DNA of 64,000 nucleotides from Epiperipatus broadwayi (Eukaryota > Onychophora > Udeonychophora > Euonychophora > Peripatidae). The stretch is taken from NCBI GenBank assembly GCA_028023455.1, contig JAQFVV010006273.1, forward strand, positions 1,056,001 to 1,120,000. Direction: 5' to 3'. The position numbers and the translations under genes are program-made. Below are positions 1 through 9,939 of this stretch, one piece after another. Below the pieces are notes generated by a model. The model did not search any database, had not been told where the DNA came from, and was given only the letters and a program-made list of their open reading frames with translations. Numbering within the stretch: position 1 is the stretch's first letter; each line of letters opens with the position of its first letter.

Positions 1-60
1 TAGAAAGCCAGAAGGAGAACTAGTGTCCGCAGATAAATAGACGAGGGTCCGGGTTACAAT
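1..60. other. Edge fragment of unknown nature
   Basis: The first 60 bases are clearly richer in G and C than the following AT-rich DNA and stop at a TA dinucleotide run. They probably belong to a repeat or exon that starts outside the window. No open frame or repeat partner was recognised. Confidence 0.2.
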
Positions 61-257
61 ATATATATAAAGTAAAACTTTGTCACAAAACATAAATCCC
101 ATACACTTTTATATCTTTAACATTTTCAGTGAGAATTATTCTCATAATATTTTGAAAATGAATTACCAAAAAAGCCATTAACCATAGAAATTAAACACTA
201 CAGAAATTAAAAAAATTATTAAGGAAGATGAAAATTTAAAACAAAACAAAAAGAAGT

Positions 258-559
258 ATACTATGTTATTCTTCTCCTTCACTTTCTTTGCATATCTTCA
301 TATAATCATATATATTACTTATAATACTTCACTCATATACACTTTAATGCAAGTAATTTTCTTAACCTTCTTTATTTTCTTACAGTTTCGACTGTCCAGC
401 AGTCTTCGTCAGAGCTTAATCCTCCTCACAGTTTTTTTAAACTGTGAGGAGGATTAAGCTCTGACGAAGACTGCTGGACAGTCGAAACTGTAAGAAAATA
501 AAGAAGGTTAAGAAAATTACTTGCATTAAAGTGTATATGAGTGAAGTATTATAAGTAAT
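258..559 (-). mobile_element. Palindromic (snap-back) insertion with 15-bp target duplication
   Basis: Two perfectly complementary arms, 313-434 and 439-560, are separated by only four T residues. They form a 122-bp hairpin. The insertion is bounded by a 15-base direct repeat, AAAACAAAAAGAAGT, at 243-257 and 560-574 (its first base overlaps the end of the right arm), which marks it as a transposed segment. A 55-base non-palindromic part lies only on the left (258-312). Read on the minus strand the order is inverted arm, loop, sense arm, unique 3' tail, target duplication. That is what is expected if a first-strand cDNA folded back and primed its own second strand. Each arm carries a hammerhead-like CTGACGA/GAAAC motif, so the source is probably a Penelope-like element or a ribozyme-bearing satellite. 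No protein is encoded. An assembly chimera is unlikely because of the target duplication. Confidence 0.75.
461..488 (+). other. Hammerhead-ribozyme-like motif (mirrored at 385-412 on the minus strand)
   Basis: CTGACGA at 461-467 is followed by an extra A, a perfect 5-bp stem GACTG/CAGTC with loop CTGGA, and GAAAC. This matches the catalytic core CUGANGA / stem II / GAAA of hammerhead ribozymes except for the extra A before stem II. I could not find a convincing stem III and NUH cleavage triplet, so this may be a degenerate or structural motif rather than an active ribozyme. Confidence 0.45.
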
Positions 560-822
560 AAAACAAAAAGAAGTTAGTAAAAACTTTGAAATTACCTGAA
601 ATAAATTATCAACCATTATTTAAAAAATCATAAAAAATTGCAATCACAAAATGAATTCACTTTATAAAAAAGCAACAGATCTGGCAACTTTAATAAATAC
701 TACAGTTGTCAACAAATACACAAGATTTCTTGCTGAAAATATACTTAAAATAGTATTTCATTTACTTACTTGAATTAAAAGTAGTTTTTCCATCTTTCTC
801 ATTACAAACAAGATAGTTTTTT

Positions 823-1547
823 AAGCCAATAAACATCACATGATCACCATTTCTTAAGCTTCCTTATAACTGTTATTAAAACAGACAAAACTTTCTATAC
901 ATATTGCCATTTAGTGCAAGCCAGAGTAATCAATGGATGCCAGAAGGCTTGTGCATAAAATCCCCATCTAGTGCCTATTCATCCAATATCCCCAGACTAG
1001 TTTCTGGCTTGTGGCCTTCGTCAGTGAGGAACCTTGGATCTGAGAGCACTGCACCTAAATCTTAGGATCAAATGCAACTGTCCAACAGCCATCTTTTATC
1101 TCTACCTAACTACAAGACTATGAGTCTTAAATTGAAAACACTATAATGTTTTTAATCTAAACTTATTAGCTTATATACTCATACAGGTCTGAACTAGTTC
1201 AGTACCTATACATTTTGGTGACTGGTTATTTAATAACCATAGCCACCACTATCCTATTAGGCAAGATTGATTTTAAGCCAATAAACATCACATGATCATC
1301 ATTTCTTATGCTTGCTTATAACTGTTATTAAAACAGCCAAAACTATACATATTGCCACTCAGTGCAAGCCAGAGGTGGCTGCTGCAGGGTTACATTAGAT
1401 CCTAAGATCTAGATGCAGTGCTCTCAGATTCAAGGCTTCTCACTGATGAAGGATGACTATAGGCACTAGATGGGGATCTGGCATCCATTGATTACTCTGG
1501 CTTGCACTGAGTCGCAATACATATAGAGAGTTTTGCCTATTTTATGT
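823..1547. mobile_element. Foldback array of ~450-bp units, copy 1
   Basis: One complete plus-orientation unit starts at 823 and a second, truncated plus unit starts near 1276. From about 1375 the sequence continues as an inverted partial unit that ends near 1547. The whole block is flanked by the 9-base direct repeat TAGTTTTTT at 814-822 and 1548-1556, so it moved as one piece. The same unit recurs at 29.1-30.4 and 30.9-33.1 kb with the same direct-then-inverted layout. Units contain no conserved open frame. They do contain a hammerhead-like motif on the minus strand. Confidence 0.75.
981..1039 (-). ncRNA. Candidate type I hammerhead ribozyme in the ~450-bp unit
   Basis: On the minus strand, 5' to 3', the parts are ATCCAA, an internal loop, TCCTCA, CTGACGA, A, GGC, CACAA, GCC, A, GAAAC, TA, GTC, TGGGGA, TA, TTGGAT. 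ATCCAA pairs with TTGGAT and TCCTCA with TGGGGA (one G-U), giving a two-part stem I with an internal loop. GGC pairs with GCC as stem II. AC/GT forms a minimal stem III, and GUC is the canonical cleavage triplet, placing the cut between 995 and 994. The one non-standard point is an A/A mismatch closing stem II. Hammerheads in tandem satellites are known from newts, schistosomes and cave crickets. Activity is not shown here. Confidence 0.5.
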
Positions 1548-2760
1548 TAGTTTTTTCTGTTAATTGCATGTTATTTTTTAATTTATTTTATTTTAAAAAA
1601 ACTTATTTTGAGTTTTGTTTTAAATTAAAAAAAAATAATAATAATAATACTGTACATGATATATTTTTTTGTACAAAATTTATTTCTAAAAATATATATA
1701 CTATATTATTACAAAATCATAAAAAATTTAATTCATTACCATAAATTCAAAATATATCATGAACTTGGAATATTTTATTTTTAAAAAAAGTTTAAAATTG
1801 AGAACCAGTAATAATTAATTAATAAACATTTTTCTAACCATATTACTAATCAAAAACACTAACCTGTATGTATAATTAATAAACATTTTTCTAACCATAT
1901 TACTAATCAAAAACACTAACCTGTATGTAAATAAAGTGTATAAATTGTTTATTAATAAATAGTAGTCATTGTGCTTCCTTCCCTTCTCCTCCATAAAATG
2001 TGTTAGTCTTAAAAACACTTTGCTAAATTAATTTATACATTTTAGATTATCTTTTGGTAAAATTTATTATAATTTTTCTGAAATTATAAAATGAATAAAT
2101 CTTTTTTTTTTCAGGCATGAATAATCAAATTTAATCATACTAGCCAATGTTCATTAGTTGCATGGTGTTAACATTTTATTGTAATTTTAAATAATTAACA
2201 TTTTTGAATAGATCGCTGTAGTAAATAATTATGTTTTTCAAAGTAAAGAATAAAAATTTATGTAAAAAAATGTTACAATAAAATAAACAAATAAGAATAT
2301 TAATACTATATTTTTGATAACCAAATAACACTATTATTTAATATATCTTGCTATACATTAACTATACCTTTAATTTTGATTATAAAAAATGACTACTATA
2401 TCTAGTATTTCTGTTAATAAGATTTGTAGTTTGTCGTGTATGTATATATCATAAACTTAGTTATTTATAATATTAATCTGTATATAAAAATTTCAGGTGT
2501 AAAAAAATAATTCAGGAATTGAATCATATAGTGTCCATACATTTAATCAATGCAATATTGAGAGGCAATAACAGTCTTAATTTTTTTTCTTCATAATTTT
2601 TCAATAGGTTAATGCTAGTAATTAATAATAAATTTGTTTGCATTTTTTAATTATTTTTTAAAACATTAAAACATATCTAATTCATAAAAAAAAAATGGTA
2701 ACATGTATTATTACATTTAAAAACTACTTGCATTTGATAATGACAAATATATTTATTACT
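1548..2760. other. AT-rich non-coding DNA with a 57-bp tandem duplication
   Basis: Apart from an exact two-copy 57-bp direct repeat at about 1815-1928, only homopolymer runs and simple AT-rich sequence are seen. Open frames here are short and low in complexity. Confidence 0.5.
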
Positions 2761-2763
2761 ATG

Positions 2764-2860
2764 AGTAGTTTAGTGCAATGGTAGAGTGATAGCCTCTGAA
2801 ACTGAAGGTTCATGGATCACAATTCAATTTCTGTCATTTCTGGTATAAATAAAAGTGGAG
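2764..2860 (+). mobile_element. tRNA-derived SINE, decayed
   Basis: A good box A (TAGTGCAATGG, 2771-2781) is followed at tRNA-like spacing by a box B-like GGTTCATGGATC (2808-2819). A related but more degraded copy lies at 9838-9930, with the same TTGGTGCAATG start and GTTCATG middle. Two related copies with polymerase III box layout support a SINE rather than a tRNA gene. The anticodon arm is not well formed. Confidence 0.45.
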
Positions 2861-3757
2861 CTAGCTGAAAAAACAACTCTCCAACATTGCTGATTTAAGT
2901 GGTCTTTTATTTAGTTGTCAATAGAGAAGAGGTGCATTATTTGCATATTGGACTGTTTAAAGGTGTGTTTTATTCATTTATTTATCATTCCAGTCAAAAT
3001 TTCAGATTAAAGTTACCTTTCCTTTTTTTAAAAAAAATTCTCAAAATGCTATCAAATCCATGATGGTGACAACTTCTAGCAGTTTTTCTTTAAAGATAAA
3101 TAGCAAAGCTTTATTAAAATCTCCTAAAATTAATCAAAGTTTTTAAAAAATTAATCAGAAAGTTCATAGTAATCACAATTCTGGAATTAAAAACAATTCT
3201 CAATCTCCAATGGTGCTAAATTAATACATAACAAAATAAAGCTTTAGTAATTGATAATGACTCTCAAAAAGACCACAATATTATCCAAAAAAACAGATGT
3301 CATCTTATACAAAAGCACTGGGCATGCCAGCCTTGGACCTTAATCATGTAAACAAAAGTAATCTAGAGCAAGTCCAGGAGTTGACATATGTGTGGGAACT
3401 TGGGGAGGAACCATACATTGAAGAAATAAGTCAAAAAATCACAAAGCTATAATTTTGGCCAGCACAAACTCACAACAGAAAATCAAATTACAACAGAAAA
3501 ATTTAACAATGCAGTTCCACTGTTATTACTAAAATCTCAATTTTATCATAATAACTGTTCCAATAATCCTTGCTGTGACAGATCTAAACTGCAGCATTTT
3601 CAGATTCCCAGTTGAAGAACTCTACAATCTCTTAAAAACCAATAATCTAATCAAAACTTCAAAATCCTCACATTGGCCAATGATCGATATGTAACAATAC
3701 AGTTTAACAATTTCTTACAAAAGCAAGCTTTTAAAAACCAACACAGATTCTTAGAAG

Positions 3758-4590
3758 ATGTTTCTTGTGGCAATTGATCCATCCAGACCATCATTACTAC
3801 ATGGTATCATTAAAAAATGCCATATTGGTTTTGAGAAGCAACAGCTGCAGAAGTATCTGGACAACTATGGGAATGTGATGAATTTTGAATATCTCAAGGA
3901 TAAAAACACTGGTGATATTACACTCATCAATACTGGAATCTTTGCATTCATCCTGACCAGATCTTTTCTCAGAAGCAATCCTTACCATAATTGCGGCTGA
4001 TGAATCTCCCCTAATCATTTTTAAGTGAGTCAGACTGCAATGTTTTACTTGTAAAAGCCGTGAACATTTGATGAGGGAGTGCCCCCAAAGGTGGTCTCTC
4101 TCTGTAAGGGAAAAAGATTCATGGACATAGATGCAGGCTGGACCCTTGAGTCAAGTCTGATAACCAGGTTCCAGTTATTTCCATTGAAAATCTATCAGTC
4201 AACTTCATACACTTCAACATTGACAGAAGATCATCAAAATAATATGGATTATCTGCCTGGTACAAAGACTAATGACATTGCACAATCCTGCAAGGAATCC
4301 TCATTGGAGGAAAGTGTATCAGACATGGACTCAAACTCGAATAGTAAGAATTTTGATCCTATATCTTGGGCTATAAATTCCACCACTGAAACGGATGTCC
4401 TGTGTGCAAGTAAATGCATTTGTCTGATTCAATCAGAAAGTGAGGAAAGTTCTGAGGAAATAGGTGACAACCATGTAACAATAGCAAATTGTCCAAGGGT
4501 GCTGGTGATTTCAAAAAACTCAAGGGAGGAGATCCTGAATATTCACTACACAACTCTGCCATGTCTTCCCTTGATCAGCAGGTCGAGTTA
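3758..4590 (+). pseudogene. LINE ORF1 remnant with CCHC zinc knuckle
   Basis: A first open part (3758-4000) holds an RRM-like stretch (HIGFEKQQLQKYLDNYGNV, then a strand rich in I, F and A). After frame changes, TGT at 4041 to TGC at 4082 encodes a zinc knuckle, CFTCKSREHLMREC, spacing C-x2-C-x4-H-x4-C. A third open part (4079-4591) is acidic and serine-rich. ORF1 proteins of this kind bind LINE RNA and form the ribonucleoprotein used in target-primed reverse transcription. Three frames are needed to read it, so it is broken. More ORF1-like sequence may lie upstream to about 3580. Confidence 0.7.
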
Positions 4591-4785
4591 AATTCCACAC
4601 AATCAAATAATCGAAATTTCAGAGGGTGAAATGTCAGACAACAAAAAGGAAAACAAAAAAAACAAAAACAAAGTATCCCCAAGAAGAACCACCAGATCTT
4701 TGTTGCAATAATTTTCTATCATCAAATTGAACCAATAATTCTCCTTCCCTATCAATTAGCCTCTCGTTATTCTATACCTATTTTT

Positions 4786-5670
4786 GTGTGCATATACCTC
4801 ATTGCTCGTATTGCCCTCTCAATGCAATTAAACACCAATCTATGTTATCATTACATGCACATTTCAATAAGGGGACTAAATTCCCTGAGTAGAATATTTG
4901 CCATCAAAAACTATTTACATCAGAATAATCTTAACATTTTAAATCAAACTAAACATATATTCGAGTCACAAAATTGATTTTCTTCTTTTGGCTTCTTCGG
5001 GTATTCTGCCTTCTTTGTTTTACCCAAAGTGGCTGCAATAATCGTAAATTAGCACTCTGGTCCTTCTGGCTTTGCAATTTTATACTTAGATGAGACTCCC
5101 ATATTAATTGATGTTCAACTTGGAAACTTCAGATGCTACATTGCATACCTCTACCTACAACCAGATGACTCACTCATTAAGTGCATCATATTCAAAATTA
5201 ATACACTAAACTGGAAATAACTCAATGCCTTTGCTTATTCTTGGTGACTTTAACATGGGATATATGAGGTTCAATAAGATATACATGCATTTGTTTTACA
5301 AGGGACTTATGTGTGGGCAGGGTATATTTCCCAAAGATGCCTTCTTATCTATACCAAGAGATGGAAGACCCTCATTTACCTCAGAGACTACTCCCCATAA
5401 TTACACTTTTTAATGGATGGTAAACTTAAAACTGTGATTTTTGCAGACCATAAGGCTTTGTACATTGATATAGATGCCAGTTCAGGTCCACTCATAAACC
5501 TGGGACTAAGAAAAACAATTAGATTTCTTAATAGGCAGACCACCCCTGTAGCTCTTGTTTCAGAGGTTTACATTTACCTATTCAAAATAAATATTCTGAG
5601 TCTGGACCCAGTCTCTGCTTGGACAGCTTTTGTTGAGATTTTCCAATCACTCATCAATAGATTTACTTAA
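4786..5670 (+). pseudogene. LINE APE-like endonuclease domain remnant
   Basis: The first block, ISIRGLNSLSRIFAIKNYL, matches the N-terminal strand and helix of LINE apurinic endonucleases. The hallmark ILGDFN lies at 5237-5254. DHKALYI (about 5446-5466) matches the C-terminal SDH block, where the histidine is catalytic. Order and spacing fit one endonuclease domain of about 230 residues. Stops and shifts split it into at least three pieces. In an active element this domain nicks the target DNA to prime reverse transcription. Confidence 0.7.
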
Positions 5671-6029
5671 ATTATCATGGATCCTTGAAATTACTATCAG
5701 ATATGGATCAAATTGCATGTCACTCGGACTTGAACTCTGAACTCTGTGACATTAATCAAATCACCCTACTCAAGCAAAAATGCCACAATGCACAGAAAGC
5801 CCTAGCAGAATTCATAGCAGTTAGTCAGCATTGCTGGACCAGAAGCTATCTAGGGTGGGCACTGGGTTCAAAAAGGAAGTAGGTCACTCCCTTGACCATA
5901 CATATTAATGGCAAATTTCATATAGGAGAAGACATATTAATAATCATAAAAAAATCATTTCAAGATAAAGCTTAAAAAACCAGAAATCCACAACAATAGA
6001 AGCACTCCTAACATTGACAATGCTCCTCA

Positions 6030-7310
6030 TCATGGAATTACAGCCAACACTATTCTAAATAAATTAAAATCAATTCCTGACAGAACCCATTCTGGTCCAC
6101 ATGCAATATCCAAGTTCCTTCTCCTGCACAACAGCCACTATACCATCCCAATCATTCTCAACATACTGAATGAACTGGCTGGAAGGTGCAAGATCATTGA
6201 GGGACTATATCCAGTCTCACTAAACCCATTTCTGAAAAAGGATCGACCACCATCGGAGCTCACAAGTCTTAGGCCTATTTCAATTATGTCTCTCCTCATA
6301 AAATATTGTCTATGATCAAAGATTCAATCCAAGAACTAATTATTCTCAGTTTATCTCCCTCATAGTTTGAATGTAGGGGTCGGTCCACGATTGATGCAGC
6401 CTTTATTTTCAAAATAATAGTCGAACATGTAAGGTGTCAGAGGAATTCCAGGCCCATAGTTGTACAACTGGACATTGAGGTTGCCTTTGACTCAGTGAAA
6501 GTTGATCTCCTCATCAGTGTACTAAGAACCTATCCTATTCCTGATACCCTCTTATCCATCGTGGAGAAACTCCTTAGCAATAGGGAGATTCTTGTTATGA
6601 TGGATGGCAGAATTGCTCCCAGGTTTCATCCCAACACCTCTACACCCCAGGGATCTCCGCTGAGCACATTATTATTTACCGCATTCATCAACCCATTGGT
6701 TAAGATTGAAAGAGATCTCCCTAGGGTGTACATTCCCAAGCAGGGCAGGGAAGTAAATTGCTTGGCATATGTCGATGATGTAATCCTCCTCCTCCTATCT
6801 ACAGATTGCCTGCCAATGCTGGAAGACATACTATACAGGTACACAGAACAATATCACCTGTTCTTCAATTGGGATAAGTCTGTGGCCTGGAAATTGTTAT
6901 CTGGGAAAAAAATTCCATCACCCTTTCTAGACAGACTGCAAAAGTTCCTTGGGTTCCCATTCATGCTTTCTCCTTGGGACAAGATAATCCAATTACAAAA
7001 CATGTTTTCCAAGAGCATAACAGATACTCTTAAATCACTCTGGCATTTAACTGTATCTCTATGGCAAGGTCACACTACTCAACTTATTAATACACACTAC
7101 TCAACTTGTTAATAGTCCCTAAAATCAATTACTTTCTTCCAATCATCTTTCCTACCAAGACCTTCATAGGAAAAATTAATTCCCTATGTTTTGAATTCCT
7201 GTGGAGAAAGAAAACTGTTGCAATCAGCCTTAGGAAGGCATGTGTACCTAAAAAACTCAATGGAAATAGGACTACATACCATCTCTTCTTTTCTAGTACA
7301 GAAAGCAAAT
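6030..7310 (+). pseudogene. LINE reverse transcriptase remnant (YVDD)
   Basis: From about 6030 the frame reads GITANTILNKLKSIPD and later LRPISIMSLL, matching the N-terminal fingers of LINE reverse transcriptases. Motif A is QLDIEVAFDS (from about 6465). TPQGSPLSTLLF follows as motif B. AYVDDVILL is motif C, with YVDD at 6768-6779 supplying the two catalytic aspartates. FLGFPF marks the thumb. The longest open stretch is 6495-7112. A frameshift lies before motif A and another near 7105, so the enzyme is inactive. Confidence 0.85.
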
Positions 7311-8031
7311 AATATGCTTGTCACAATTAGAAGAATAATTTTGGAATACTCATATCAATCCCTAGTTGCTACCACTGATACTCCTCCCCCTAATGTTGGT
7401 CCCTACCCTGGATCAACATGGTTGTCAATTTGGTTATGAGTGCTGAAATCATTGTGGGGGTGATTGGGAATAAGCTCAAATATTGGGATATTTATCAACT
7501 GTTCTATCAATCCTCATAATAACCCCAACTGTTCTCAAGGTTAACAATGAATATATCATCAAATACTTCAAACTATGGAAGCTTGAGACTAAATATACCC
7601 TCACTACCAATTAATGAATTCCTAGTAAATAAACAGGGCTTAACATAATACAACATACTCAATGTCAAATGTGCAGTGGTGCAAGTGAAACACTGCAGCA
7701 TTTCCTATATAAGTGCAAAACTCTACAACAGTATAGATAGTTAATCAGCTGATGGATATCATATAAGGACAGAATTTTCAATATTCAAGACTGTATTCAG
7801 GTTGGTGTTTTCTCAACAATAAGCCTCTCTATCATGCTGAACTATTCGCTGTGGATCCTTAGGTACAATGTCACATTTGGTAGAAATTCAGGGAATTTAC
7901 TTAGTGATTTTCTTGGTATTATTAAAACATTGAAAGCAAGGGACTGCAAAGTTTCCTATGCTAAACTTCATGAGTACACATGGAAGCTATTAAATATTCC
8001 TGTATCTCAGCCAATCACAGCAAATTTGTAA
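7310..8031 (+). pseudogene. LINE ORF2 C-terminal region with CCHC motif
   Basis: Downstream of the thumb, fragments resembling the conserved FLWRKK and GL-helix blocks of LINE ORF2 occur at 7190-7310. At 7663-7716 the frame reads CQMCSGASETLQHFLYKC, a C-x2-C-x8-H-x4-C arrangement like the zinc motif that ends many ORF2 proteins. The last open part (7834-8031) ends 130 bases before the polyadenylation signal. Confidence 0.6.
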
Positions 8032-8423
8032 AATCATTCTATAATAATTATATGTTCTTTTTTTTTTTTTTCAGATGTCCCTATTATCAATTGTATTGAT
8101 CATATCTTGTCACCTAAGTTGCAAGTTATAATGTACCTATTTATTTATTTTTTGGATGAATAAAGTTCATCATTGAATAAAATGAAATGTTTCTGCAGTT
8201 TATTATTATTATTTATAAAATATATTATCACCATATAATTCATCATTTCTATTAAAATTTTACTACAATAATTATTTTGTAAGGGTATTCAATTTTATTT
8301 AACTTTAATGTATATATTTTAATGATACTATTAAAAACCAAAATGTTTATATATTTAAAATATTTTATAAAAGTATAAGTTTATTCTATAATATCATTAA
8401 ACAAAATTCAAATTTCAAATATA

Positions 8424-9757
8424 CCTTTACCCCGCTTAGCGATTGGCTACTTAGTGATATTTCACAATAGCGATCATCATCAATTTGTACCCACTACTTC
8501 GATTTACAATCGATTATTCACTATAACGATCGGGAAAATTAAAAAAAAAAATGTTGGCAGCCATCTTGAATTTGGCATCACTGATGACATCAGAGAATAG
8601 GTATTTTAAATTTCATTTTACCCAAAAGCAAAAGTACATTACTGTATAGCACATACAATATTTTATTCATAAAACACAATGTTAGTGCTGCATTTAGTAT
8701 TATAAATATCGAATGTATAAACTTAAAATATATATATATATAATTACTGAATCTATAATACTGTATACATATAAGTGTCGAATGTCTTTAGAAAAATTAA
8801 ACTTTATTTAAATATAATGTACAGTATTTGGGTTATTTAAATAAGTTTTTAATTTTTCTACACATTCAACACTTATATTAGATGATGAAAACAGTACAAC
8901 TAAAATAGCTTCACAAACTTTCAGGAAAACACTAAATACTAATATTAAATTGCATGTGTGTGTTCCTTAATTAGTACACTCAAGTGGTTACAAATCAAAA
9001 GAAAAACATTTTTTAAAAAAAGTTTAAAAAGAAAAACAGATTGAATTTAAAATAAATGTTAATAAATAATCTTTCTACAAGAATTGGGGGGGGGGGAGGC
9101 ACTATTACATTACTAAAAATATACAGTAAGAAAAATAAACTTAGCGTATGTTTTAAAAAATTAGAAGTTAGATTTTTTTTTTTTTAAAAATAAGTTGATT
9201 TTTTTATTTTTCTAAAATTGACTGATTTACGATATGCATTAAGCCTTTTGTTATTCTGGAGTACAGTAATAAGTCTTTATGTTTAATTAAATAATTTATA
9301 ATTAAACATTGTTTTTTAATTTGAATAATTTCACATAAGTAATAAACATAAATAATGTACAGTAATATGTACTGTAATACAAATTTTAAAAAATGCACTT
9401 CAGTATGGATTTTTTTTCATTACAATGAAAACCTGTGGAAGAATATAAAAACTTAAATTCAAATTTAGTTTTACTTTCTCTTTCTTTTTGCTGTATTGTA
9501 CTTTTTAAACAGAGAAAATATGCATTTTTTTTTTCCTAGTGATATAAAACTTTTCTTTTTAGATACCGTATTTAGTCATCATTGCCATGAAAAAATCAAT
9601 AAAATCTTTGAGCTTGGAAACCATATTGTACGTCAACTGAAACCGACCAATTTTTTTCCCATAGACCTCCATTATAAATACATATTCTGTATGCGATATT
9701 CTTGCTTAACGATGAGTTTTGGAGGACCAATTGCCATCGCTAAGCGAGGTAAAGATG
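8424..9757. mobile_element. Tigger/pogo-like non-autonomous DNA transposon
   Basis: The left end starts CCTTTACCCCGCTTAGCGAT and the right end, reverse-complemented, reads CATCTTTACCTCGCTTAGCG. These are imperfect terminal inverted repeats with the CGCTTA-GCGAT character of Tigger/pogo elements. Both ends abut TA (8422-8423 and 9758-9759), the family's target duplication. The inner ends (TTTACAATCG, CATCGTTAAGC) are also related. The 1334-bp interior shows no transposase. Another inverted-repeat element appears nested at 8771-8875, and there is an 11-base G run at 9086-9096. Confidence 0.7.
8771..8875. mobile_element. Small inverted-repeat element (MITE-like) inside the Tigger-like copy
   Basis: Arms 8771-8813 and 8833-8875 are about 43 bases each and nearly complementary (TAAGTGTCGAATGT against ACATTCAACACTTA). 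Related arm sequence (GAATGTCT, AGAAAAATT, ACTTTATTTAAAT, ACATTCA-CTGTTAG) recurs at 16740-16870 and 46390-46650, which indicates a dispersed family. Confidence 0.5.
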
Positions 9758-9837
9758 TACAAATAAACTAAAATATTTTCAATGTGAATCCATATATATA
9801 TACTAAAGAATATTTAATATTAGATGGAATATCCTGG

Positions 9838-9930
9838 ATAGTTTGGTGCAATGATAAAGTGACATATTCAAGAAATTAAGATCTATAGTTCATGACCTTG
9901 TTCTGTCAGTCCAGTGTCCAAACTTCTTAT
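9838..9930 (+). mobile_element. tRNA-derived SINE, second decayed copy
   Basis: The segment aligns by eye with the copy at 2764: TTTGGTGCAATGATAAAGTGA, then AGTTCATGACC, then TTCTGTCAG. The polymerase III boxes are further decayed. Confidence 0.35.
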
Positions 9931-9939
9931 GAGCTTTGG

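Larger units (their letters stand above)
3000..8186 (+). mobile_element. APE-type LINE (non-LTR retrotransposon), near full length, inactivated
   Basis: The order from 5' to 3' is: a non-coding leader, an ORF1 with zinc knuckle, an endonuclease, a reverse transcriptase with YVDD, a C-terminal zinc motif, and a 3' end with AATAAA at 8159-8164 and again near 8176. Every domain is interrupted by stops or frame changes, so the copy is dead. The C-terminal C-x2-C-x8-H-x4-C motif resembles the zinc motif found after the reverse transcriptase in L1/Tx1-like elements, but I cannot assign the clade with certainty. The exact 5' end and a target duplication were not found. GC content is higher than in the flanking DNA, which suggests a younger insertion than most neighbours. 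Confidence 0.85.

Noticed and set aside
9496-9771. 91-residue open frame at the right end of the Tigger-like element
   Set aside because: It runs through the terminal inverted repeat and shows no transposase signature.
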